Origin: Cynocephalus volans
Taxonomy: Eukaryota > Chordata > Mammalia > Dermoptera > Cynocephalidae
Length of the DNA stretch: 64,000 bases
Assembly: GCF_027409185.1 (NCBI RefSeq)
Contig: NC_084467.1
Coordinates: 17,660,501-17,724,500, forward strand
Reading direction: 5' to 3'
Of the stretch, positions 22,077 to 33,047 are shown in pieces. The notes below the pieces were generated by a model. It was not told the DNA's origin. It made no database searches and worked only from the letters and a program-made list of their open reading frames with translations. Every line of letters starts with the position of its first letter. Position 1 is the stretch's first letter. Made by a program: the position numbers and the translations under genes.

Positions 22077-25000
22077 GTGAGCAGCGGCGGCGGCGGCGGC
22101 GGCGGGGAGGGGGCGGCCGAGGGGCCCCGGGCGCGGCGCGCGCTGCCTGCGGCTCAACTTCCTTTGCCTCGACCCTGGGCTCCAAAGCTGCCGAGATCCC
22201 TTGGCCTGGGGGGCAGGGATGGCGTCGTGGGAGAGACCTGGAGTTAGGGGACAGAGCAACGTAGATGGGGACCCGAGGGCTTAAGGCTGAGGAACAGAGG
22301 CACAGGGGATTGGGGGACAGAGGAATAGGACAGGGGACAAGACTGAGGGATGCGGAGCTGGGGACAGAGGACTGAGGATCTGACACTGGGGACAAGGGGA
22401 CAGGACTGGACAGAAGAGAAGAGGTATGGGGAGAGAGGGGACAGAGATAGGGCAGGGGACAGGGGTGGGGACAGAAGACAGAGAACAGAGTGGCAAGCAC
22501 TGAGGGTCAGGGGGACACAAGGATGGGGTATGAGGTTAGAGGGCTGAAGAAAAAGGGGGCTTGGGGTGGCATTGATTTAGGGACCAAGAACTGAGAAGGA
22601 CCAGAGAATGGGAGGGGCTTTGGGTCAGACAGGAATGAGGGACAGGGAATGAGTCTTGGGAGTGGGGCTGGGGCTGGGAGACCAGAGGCTGGCAATGGGA
22701 GAAGAAGGGACAGTGGGGGAGTCCCAGCTGGAGGAGAGGCAGCCTCGGTGGGCAGGAGGAACGGCCTTGGGATGAAGGGCCAGTGATGACATGGCTGGGG
22801 GGCTGCAGAGGGACTGAGGCAGGCAGGGCCCTGGAGGGTTGGGTCTCGTCCAGAGCAAGCCAGAGAGGCTGGTCGCGCAGGGACCTCACGGACAGGGGCA
22901 GGGTGGGGGTGGGCTGAGAGAGTAGTCAGGACCAAGAGAGTCTGGAAGGTGACTCCTGGTGGAGGGTGGGGGGATGGGAGAGCTGAGAGGGGCAACCAGG
23001 GCTTCCCACCCCACCCCACCCCCACACACACACACAACTTAACCCCACTGGACAGTCAGGTTCAGCCCAGGATGCCACCCTGGCTCCTCTGCTCCTACAG
23101 CACTGCCCTGAGAAAGCTGGATCCAGAGCCTCTGTTCAGGATCCTGGGCTGATGTCTGGGATCCAGAGCTGGGTTCTCACCCTGGCAGGAAGAACGTCCA
23201 GATGTGAGAGAGCTCCAGAGTCAGTCTTGCTCTTCTAAGCTCAGATAACTACAGATCCAACCCTCACTCACAGCTCACAGAGATGCCACCCTACCCTTCA
23301 GAACACACATCCTCATTGGGATTCACACAGGTAGACCCCGGCCTGTAGGGACTCACATGCACGGACAGTCCTCCCCCACACATAATACCCACACTCGTAT
23401 GTGTAGAAATGCAGCCAGTACACACGTGCATAGGCACACATGTACACACAGGCACAGATGCATGCACATGAAAATATGCACATCCATGTATGCATATATG
23501 CATCACACCACATATATGCAACTCTCAAACTTGCATTCATGCCCACTGAAATGCATGTGCACAGGCACAAAGACATAGATAAAATCATGGTCTCCAATGG
23601 AACCGGGGCCCAGCAGGGAGCAGGGGCCATGGCAGCAGAGCTGAGAGATGAGATGGTAGGCAGGGCAGTTCCTCTGGGGTGGATAGTGATGAGGCACAGG
23701 GACACCAGGAGAGACTTGGGTTAGGGGGCTGCTGAGTGAGTAGGGAAGAGGGCAGAGTTGGAGCACATGGGGCCTGGAGGGCCTTGGAGCTGTGAGAAGA
23801 TAGTTTCCCCGGGGTTGGGTGAGGGGGAAGGGGACAGTTTGACAGCAGGATTCTGAGGAGGCCCATATCAAGGCTTTGGGAGCAGGGGTGCACCCCCAGC
23901 TCCTTGCCTCCACTCTGTCCTCTGGAAAAGAGCCAGCACTCTCCAAAATCACAGGCTGGAAAGTTCCAGAGCTCCTTGGCAAAGGGACTTTGACCAGAAT
24001 CGTGCTGAGGACAGATCATGGGCCTGAGAGAGAGGACGTGTCCGGGGATGGGAGCAACATCTGGGGAAAAGGCAAGGTCTAGAAAGAGAGGCAGGTGGTG
24101 AAGTCTTTGTCCGGAGTGGAGGGAGGCATTGTCCAAGGGCCAGAGTCCACTCCCTGTCTGATCAATGCGGCAGGATACCCACAGCCAGGCAGGGTTAGCC
24201 ACGCAAGCCAGACAGCCAGGTGGAAACCTGGGGCTGGGTTCTACATGGGACACCCAGGAGTCCTTTCCAGCATCATCCCTGGGCTGGTACAGAACCAGAA
24301 CTGGCTAGGAGACTCTGTTTCCAGCTGGGTCCAGCAGAGGTGACAGCCTGGCCAGGTGCCTCACAGTGGCCCTGCTGGGGCAGCCATTGGCCAGGAAGGG
24401 TCCTGCACCTGCCCCCTGAGTCCTGCCAGGCCCAAGATCCCTCATCACTCTCTGGTGTGAATTATCCTCCACTTTGGGGTGATCTCCAAGGCATTCACAT
24501 CCTCGTTGACATCTCCTGGCCACCCCGAATTCTCCAGCCTCACCATTATGCACTGCGTCCTCAGGGAATGTAAATCAATTTAAGTATTAGTCTCAGCAAA
24601 ATGGAATGGGGAAGGTGACGGTGCTGGGGAAAAAAATCGCATGATGCCTTCCACAGCCGAACAGGAACGCTTAGGAGTGATCTGTGCTTCTCAGCACAGG
24701 AGAGGCACCCGTTTGATCCCTGCAGAACAGCCTGGGCAGGCAGGCCTAGGAGCAGTGTCTATGGACATCTTTCAGATGAGGAAACTGAGGTACAGAGGGC
24801 TTAAGTGATCTGCTTCACTGAAGGGCCCTGAGAGACTGTGGAGTCCAATCCCCCCATTTTCAAGTGGGGAGACAGGCCCACAGAGGGGAATTGACTTCAC
24901 AGTCCGGCAGTGCAGGAGGCCGGAGAGAGGCCAGCTGTGGAGACCAGCAGAATCTGAATTTCCCAGGGGATTCAGGCCCAGGCCAGTGGGCCTAATGCTG

Positions 25001-26262
25001 GAATTCCCTCCAGCTCTGATCAAACCTGTGGGCTTGGGGCGTCCCTCGAGAGACACTCTGCATTGCCACCTGTAGAAGGGGACATGAGGTGAGGTAGATG
25101 GAGATGGAGACAGAGGGAGAGGAGGGGAGGGGAGGGACAGAGAAGGATCTGGAAGGCATTGGAACAAACAGTCCTGGAATCCTATATCCCTTCCTGAATC
25201 CTATAGAATCGACTTTTGACTTCTCTTTGGATTATCTGAGCCCCCTGGCTGGCTGATTAAGAATCAGCCGCAGATGTGGTGGGGCTTCCTCGGGGAGGGG
25301 AGGGTCTGGAAAGTGGGGTCTGTAGGCCCTAAAATCAGGGTGTTCCAGGGGGAATCCTAGGCAGTGGACATTCATGCCGATTGCTCCGGGCAGGTGCAGG
25401 TCTGAGCTGCATCTAGGCCATGTCAGCAGAAGGGGCCCTCGAGCCCTGAGACCTGTGTACAAATACAGGTTGGGGTGGAGGAGGCATAGGTGCCCTACCC
25501 CACCCTCTCCCCAAACTCGGCCCTGCTGGTCTGGGGGAACTGCAGTGCGGCCCCCTCCCCCTCCCCCAGCCAGCAGGAGGAGAGAGCTTGCCTGACCCAG
25601 TTTTCTCTACGTTGCCTGAGAGGGAGGGAGGGAGGCGGGAAGCCTTCTCTCTCCTGTGCCCCTGGCGTGGGGCCGGCTCAGGGAGGGGGAGATCCCTCTG
25701 CAGACATGGGCTCCATCCCCTGATCCCATATGGCCCCTGGGGACCGGGGAGGAGTACAGAGGCTCCCTTCTTGGTTCTGTCAGCCCCCTCCCCAGCCAGC
25801 CTCCTCTGGGGTCCCTGACAGTGAGGTGGGGAGGGGGAGAGGAAGAAGAAAATCAGCAAATAAGAACATCCTCACTCCAGCATTTCCTGAGGACTCTTGT
25901 CTCCATCTTTGAGGGGCAGGCTCGGAGCTATGCAAATCTCAGGCAGAAGGACACCCAGCCTCTCTGCAGAAAGCTCCAGCAGGGCCCTGGCTTTAACCCT
26001 CTGTGACCTGCCCAAACCCGCTGATGGGGGTTGTTGGAAACTCACGGTTGTTGGCTGGGAGAGGAGGCTCCTGGAAGAGAGTGGAGTAGAAAGCTGTGGG
26101 ACTCTCATACAATGATCAGTAGATGGGTCAAAAGGAAGCAGGTGCCCAGAGAGGTGAAGGGACTTACCCAAGGACACACAGCAGTTAGAGACAGAGCTCA
26201 GATTGGTGCCCTGATTTCTTAACAGTTTAGTGCACCTTTATCTCTGTAAGTGAGTGGGTGGG

Positions 26263-26327
<65 letters not shown>

Positions 26328-29300
26328 AGGACTTAGAGAAAGGGAACTGATGTTGGGAAGGACCAGCTCTGCACCAGGCACTGGCTCCAGGCTTTGCAGA
26401 TGGCTTCTTAACCCTCATCCAACCCTTAGGTATTATTAGTCCATTTTACAGATGAGGAAATCAAGGATCAAAGAAGTGATGGTCACCTACTAATACGAGG
26501 CTACTTCAAAAAGTTCGTGGAAAATAGAATTAAAAGGTAATACAAATCTTTCCATGAACTTTTTGAAGTACCCTCTTAAGTAGCTGTGTTTAGATCTGAG
26601 CCCAGGAGCGTCTGACCCCAAAGGCAGGCTCTTTTCTCTACCACGTTGTTGAGAAGTGCAGGGTCCACTTTGCACAGGGCCCGACGTAGACTAGCCTTGC
26701 CTTTTGGACTAGCGCTGCTCCCCCACTGCGGGGACTGCTCAGAGGTTCTGCTGCTTAGGGCCCAGCTTCCAGGGATGGTTGTAGTGTCTGGGGGCCACAG
26801 CAGGTTTTCTGGCTGCTGGTCCTGCTGGCTACACTTGTGGCGTTCACAGCAAGTTCCTGAACTTCTCTGAGGCTCAGTTCTTTCATCTGTAAAATGGAAA
26901 TAATAATGACCACCTCTCAGGGGTGTTGTGCGGGTCACAGGTAAAACGTGTAAAGCTCCCCTCGCAGAGTTCAGCACACAGTAGGTGCTCACAAAGAGGC
27001 AGCTCTTACTCCTCTAGATGTCTCCACAGCAATGTGCACAGAGGACCTAGTAGATGCCAGGCACCATCCTGGGGGACTCTGATAATTATAAAACTGGGGC
27101 CAGTCCTTAGGTGGGACGTGTGACCTCACAGAATAAACATGTTAATGCCATCATGTCACATTAGTGAGACAAGGATCAGGTCATCCTCACAGAGCCCTGT
27201 GAGACAGGAACCACTATCTCCTCCCATTTTATAGAGAAGGAAGCTTAGGCTCGGGGAGGGGAAGGGACTTGCCCCAGAGACACACAGCTCCTGAGTGGCA
27301 GAACTGCTGGACTCCTGAGCTACCTCGTAACCCTCGCACCAACCAAGGAAGTCTGGCACTGTGGGCAGCTTGTGTTCTGCGAGTGTGGAAGATCATTTCT
27401 TGGCCGAGGTGGTAGAGAGGGCTTCAGGGAAAAGAGAGAACTTGAACAGGGCTTTGAAGGATAGCAGAAGCAAGAAAGGACATGGCAGGCTGAGGGACTT
27501 GTGTGACCACAGATGGAGCTATGTGTTGGGGACTGAGTGGACCAGTGTGGCTGGGCCGGGCTGCTCTTGTGGGGCTGGGAAGGGGGCCACGGGGGCCTGA
27601 TGCCCTCTTGTCTGCTGTTTTACAGTGAACTTGCTGGACACATCGACCATCCATGGAGACTGGGGCTGGCTCACGTATCCAGCTCATGGGGTGAGTGATG
27701 GGCAGCGGGGGTCTGTCATCTCTTTGTGAACAGGGAGATGCTGCTACTCACAGTATTAGCATCAAATAGATGAAAAGGAGGCACAGGCGCAGAGAGGTAA
27801 AGGGACTTACCCAAGGACACACAGCAGTTAGAGACAGAACTGCTGATTTCTTAGCAATTTAGTACACATAGACCTTTGGGATTATAGAACCAATTCTGGC
27901 TCTGGGCTCCTGATTCTTTGAGTCTGAGGCCCTAGATTTAGGGATCTTCACATCCATGCCCTTGGTCCACAGATTCACAATGAGTCGAGGCCAAGCCTTT
28001 TTCTCTTCAAGATTGGTCTCCTTCTTCGCAGCTGCTCTGCTGTCACCAGGAGCTGTTCCAAGCCCCGGACCCCTGCTGGTTTCTCTCTTTGAGATCAGAA
28101 CCACCTGGGTGGCACTGCCAGCCCCCACTGCAGCCAAGGTCCCAGTGGAGGTCCCTCACCTGGCCTCCGTGGTGATTCTGGACTTGGCCCACCAGATCCC
28201 TGTGGCTCATGTGTCCCCAGGCAGCGCCACTCCCACCCTCCTGGGGAGTGGGCTACAGTGACAAGGCTGTGGCACCCAGTCCCTCCACTTTTTTCCAAAT
28301 CCTATAAGTGTGGGGCAGCAGAGTAAAAGTGAGCCCACAGCCTGGTGGGATCCCAGCTCTGCCATCAATGGGCTGGGTGGCCCTGGGTCACCACTTCACC
28401 TCTCCGAGTCTCAGTTTCCCTGTCTGTAGAAAGGGGCGAGCACGTGATCACCTCCTCGGGGTTGCTGAGAGAATGGAAGAAATGACATGTGTCCTTGACA
28501 CTGTGCCTGGCACGCGGTGAGCCCTCAATAGGTGTAGGCTTTTGTTGTTATTGTTTGTGTCGTTATTAGTGTGCAGTAGGGTTATTATCTCACACAAGTT
28601 TCCTCTCACCATTGTGCTCAGAAACACACACACACACCCGCCACCAACGTGAGCACCTCATGTACACATGACTTCTTTAATGAATGCTTTCAGCTTCCAT
28701 GACTCTGGGGACAGAGGGATACAATATTAGTAATAATGATGGTGACGATAATGACAACAGAGTTAACACGAAGGGAGTCTTTCTTGACTCTGGGCTATTT
28801 GTGGCCTGGGGCTGGAGGTCGGGAGGGAGCCCTGCTCCTCTCTCTGGCGGTCTCGGCACCAGGCAGCTGTGAGCTGAGCCGCTGTCAGCCCCTGTGCTCG
28901 GGGCTCCAGGGAGCTGGAGGGGTGGCCGCAAAGGCCAGGAGGGAGCCCTCATCGCACCATCCAGCACTGCTTTCTGCCTCCTACAATCAGTGTGACTCGG
29001 GAAGCCACTTACCTCGTGTTGACCTCCTCGTTTGTAGCGACCTCCTCGTTTGTAGCGTGGGACTATCATAGAACCCGCTCGGTGCAGGCGTCATCAATAA
29101 GATGAGGCATGAAAAGGGCAATTTACCAATGAGAAACCGGCAGCTCAGAGAGGTTAAGCAACTCTGCTAAGGTTGGGGAGAGTCTGGCCCCAGAACTCGT
29201 GCTCCTAACCCCGCTGCGTCCCTCCCTCTGCTCCTGGGAACCTCCACACACTGGGACATGCTCTACTTCCTCTGGCGAATTAAGAGCTACTAACAAACGC

Positions 29301-32300
29301 TGCCTTAGATGAGATGGCACGTTCATTTCCAGTGCCTCATTCAATCCTCACCACCCCCCAGAGTAGATGGAGGAAGGAGGCACGAGCTACCCCATTCGAC
29401 AGATGAGAGAGGGGATGTGATGTAGTCAGGGCCACACTGCTGGTTCGCTGCATTTCATTCTGGGAGAGGATAGAGTTGGGGGAGCAGTGTGCCAGGTCAG
29501 TTTCCGGGGCTCGAGAGGTAGCTGGGATGGGATTTGCACCCAGCATGGGGTGGGGGTGCCCAGGTGGAGAACAGGACTTATTCTGCGCTTGTGCCAGGTC
29601 TCCAGGAATCTGTGCCACTCCAGGCATCTGCATGCAGTAGCACCTGGGGCTGCAGGGCAAAGCCAGGCCATTGGCACTGGTGGGGTGGCTGGAGCAGACT
29701 CAGATAGAGCTGATTAATTTATCTGGGTCCCTGGCAGGAAACAGACAGGGAGCAGCTGGCTGGCTCTTTGGTGCTCCATTAATTGTGACAATGACTTTAA
29801 CCCCAGATGTGACGCAGTGCCGCCCAGAGGCTCTGGCTACAGAGGGTGGCATGGGTCGGGGTCCTTCTTGGGTTGGGAAGCACAGGAAACATAAACTCCT
29901 TCAGGTGAAGCATAAACTCTTTCTCTGGGGGCCCTTTGGAAGCAGGACCTCTTCCCCTGTGGGTCCCAGAGGCAGGCAAGGTGGGCTGGGAAGATGCGGC
30001 CAGTTCAGCAGCATTTTGGTCCCATTCGCCAGGTGCCTTCCTGGGCCAGGCCTGAGCTAAGCACTTTGCAGGCATTTTCTCATTGCATCCTCTCAGGCCT
30101 CACCAAGGAGGGGCCTATCTGAGCCACATTTTACAGATGTGGGGACTAAGGGTCAAGATGCCTCTGCTGGCCAAGATGAGGTCAGGCAGAAGGGCTTGTG
30201 ACAGGCAGAAAAAGACTTGAAATGCCCATGGCCCCCACTCTAGCACTTGTGGAATAGGCTCAGAACTCCAGATTCTTAGCATCATGAGTGGTCTTGAACC
30301 CCCCCCCCCCCACCTGCTTTAAGCAGTAGAATCTGTGGTTCAAAGACAATTGCACCTGGAGGCCCAATAGAGAAGGTCGAGGTGTTGCCTGTGTGGTGGA
30401 GCCAGGGCAGGGACCCGGAGCCCAACCTCTCCATCTGCCCTCGGTTCCAGCTCCTCCTCAGAGCCCCAGGAGGCCACTGACCTCAGCTCCGTGGTGACTG
30501 CTCACAGCCAACCAGCATTCTGCCATGGAGGAAGCTAGGGCCCCTCCCTCCCTGTCTTCTGCAGACCTCCCCATCTTCCGAGTGCCAGGCTAGCATGTGA
30601 ACATGCCCACATCCAGGAGGTCTGGGGAGGGCCTGGGAATCATGCCCACCTGGATTCCCACCCCCTTTGGTGTCCCCCTTCACCCCCTGTCTACTGGACT
30701 GGGAGGCATTGGAGGCAGGGAGTATTTCTGACATATTTCTTTCTTTCTTATTGTGGTAAAATACACATAACATAAAATTTACCATCTTAACTTACCATTT
30801 TAAGTGGCATTAAGTGCATTCACATTGCTGTGTGACCATCACCACCGACCATCTCCAGAACATTTTCATCTTGTAGAAATAAAACTCTGTACCCATTAAA
30901 CAGTAATTCCCCACCCCCTCCCCCCAGCCCCTGGCAACCACCATTCTGTTTTCTGTCTCTATGAACCTGACTACTCTGGGTTCTACATGTGTAAGCGTAA
31001 TCATACACTATTTGTCCTTTTGTGTCTAGCTGAATTCATTTAGCATAATGTCTTCAAGGTTCATCTGTGTTGTAGCATGTATCAGAATTTCTTTCCTTTT
31101 TAAGGCTGAATAATATCCCGTTGTACGTATGTACCACATTTTGTTTACCCATCCATTGATGGACGCTTGGGTCGCTTCCCCATTTTGGCTACTGTGAATA
31201 GTGCAGCTATGAACATGGGTGTACACATATCTTTTCAAGGCCCTGCTTTCAGTTCTTTGGGGCATATACCCAGCGTTGCTGGATCCTATGGTAATTCTAT
31301 TTTTAATTTTTTGAGGAACTGTCACACTGTTTTCCGTAGCAGCTGCACCATCTTACCCCTTACCAACCGTGCACAAGGGTTCCAATTTCACCGCATCCTC
31401 ACCAACACTTGTGATCTTGTGTATGTGTGTGTTTTGTGGGTCGACTGTTTACTCTGAGAGTGTGGTTTATTTCCAAATCACTGATGCCCGGCCGGCAACC
31501 AGTGCAGAAGCCTTCCCACCTAACTCTTCCACATCCTGGTATTCCCTGAAGTGGGACCCAGGCCAGCCCATGAGCCACCTGCCTTAGGTGGGGTCAGGGG
31601 GAGCAGCAAGAACAGCAGAGCAGAGGGAGTCCGTGGATCAGGCAGTCACTCAGCAAGCACCAGTGCAGCAGGGGCTGCTGAAGGATTTGAGGCGGTAGCA
31701 AGACATGGTCTGGTTCACAGATTAGAAAGATCTTCTAGCAGCTTATGTGGAAACTGGACTTGGGACCTCCTCAAGCAAGTCCCCCAGCTCTGGGAATGAT
31801 AGGACTAGCCATATAGAAATGAGGTCAGAGCTTTGGCATCAGACAGGCCTGAGCTCTAGTCCATGTGCCATCACTGGCTACCTATGTTTCCTCATCTGTA
31901 AAAAGTCGGTGAATAACACTTGCCCAGGAGGATCATGGCCCTCTGCAAGATCACAGCTTCAGGGTGCCTGGCATCCAGAGATATGCAATCCACTACATGG
32001 TCAGCTCCTTAGTCTTCTTCCCCAGGACTCCCCAGCACAATGCACATGGCTTGTAGCATGGTGATTAGCAAAAGAGGGCGAGGTGCTGGCTCTCCTTTAG
32101 CGAGCTGTGTTCTCTCTGCCCACAGTGGGACTCCATCAACGAGGTGGACGAGTCCTTCCAGCCCATCCACACGTACCAGGTGTGCAACGTCATGAGCCCC
32201 AACCAGAACAACTGGCTGCGCACCAGCTGGGTGCCCCGTGATGGTGCCCGGCGCGTCTACGCTGAGATCAAGTTTACCCTGCGTGACTGCAACAGCATGC

Positions 32301-32988
32301 CTGGTGTGCTGGGCACCTGCAAAGAGACTTTCAATCTCTACTACCTGGAGTCAGACCGCGACCTTGGCGCCAGCACACAAGAAAGCCAGTTCCTCAAAAT
32401 CGACACCATTGCGGCCGACGAGAGCTTCACGGGAGCAGACCTGGGTGTGCGGCGTCTCAAGCTCAACACAGAGGTGCGTGGTGTGGGTCCCCTCAGCAAG
32501 CGCGGCTTCTACCTGGCCTTCCAGGACATTGGTGCCTGCCTTGCCATCCTCTCTCTCCGCATCTACTACAAGAAGTGCCCCGCCATGGTGCGCAATCTGG
32601 CTGCCTTCTCGGAGGCAGTGACAGGGGCCGACTCGTCCTCGCTGGTGGAGGTGCGGGGCCAGTGTGTGCGGCACTCAGAGGAGCGGGACACGCCCAAGAT
32701 GTACTGCAGCGCCGAGGGCGAGTGGCTGGTGCCCATTGGCAAGTGCGTGTGCAGCGCCGGCTACGAGGAGCGGCGGGATGCCTGTGTGGGTGAGCGCACC
32801 ACGCGTGGGCACGTGGCAGGTGGGCTCGGTCTGGACAGGTCTGCCGGGGTGTGGGGGGGTTGGGGGGGAACGTCATGGTCAACAGGCATCTGGGTGGTAC
32901 ACACATCACCTGGGAAGATGGGGAAATCTCCAGTGTTCCTGCGTCAGTAAATACACCAGGCCACCTGTGTGCATGCATGCGTGTGTGT

Positions 32989-33047
<59 letters not shown>

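Larger units (their letters stand above)
21530..22150. promoter_or_regulatory. EPHA8: CpG island promoter of EPHA8
   Basis: Dense CG dinucleotides and very high GC from about 21530 to 22150, unlike anything nearby, surrounding exon 1. There is no convincing TATA box. The transcription start most likely lies between the inverted CCAAT box (21770) and the ATG (21983). Sp1-like GGGGCGG-type sequences are present. Confidence 0.85.
22077..27625 (+). other. EPHA8: EPHA8 intron 1 (5.5 kb)
   Basis: No coding sequence recognised. It holds the CGG and G-rich tracts near exon 1, a degenerate ACA/CATG-rich low-complexity stretch (23300-23590), a possible conserved AT-rich block (24560-24660), a GA microsatellite (26265-26326), a palindromic mariner-like element (26497-26575) and several MIRs. 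Confidence 0.9.
27691..32125 (+). other. EPHA8: EPHA8 intron 2 (4.4 kb)
   Basis: No coding sequence recognised. It contains MIR fragments (27761-27870, 28340-28550, 29090-29455, 31825-31925), a perfect 18-bp tandem duplication at 29021-29056, a candidate regulatory block (29690-29830), a poly-C run (about 30299-30311) and an antisense L1 3' fragment (30731-31440). Confidence 0.9.

Noticed and set aside
21517..22500. 327-codon open frame on the minus strand across the CpG island
   Set aside because: It runs antisense to exon 1 through GC-rich and G-rich simple sequence. The translation is low-complexity Arg/Ala/Pro/Ser and has no recognisable domain; stop codons are rare in such DNA by composition.
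26265..33047. CRISPR or other prokaryotic repeat arrays among the many short repeats
   Set aside because: The repeats are simple dinucleotide tracts in eukaryotic introns, with no spacers or cas genes.
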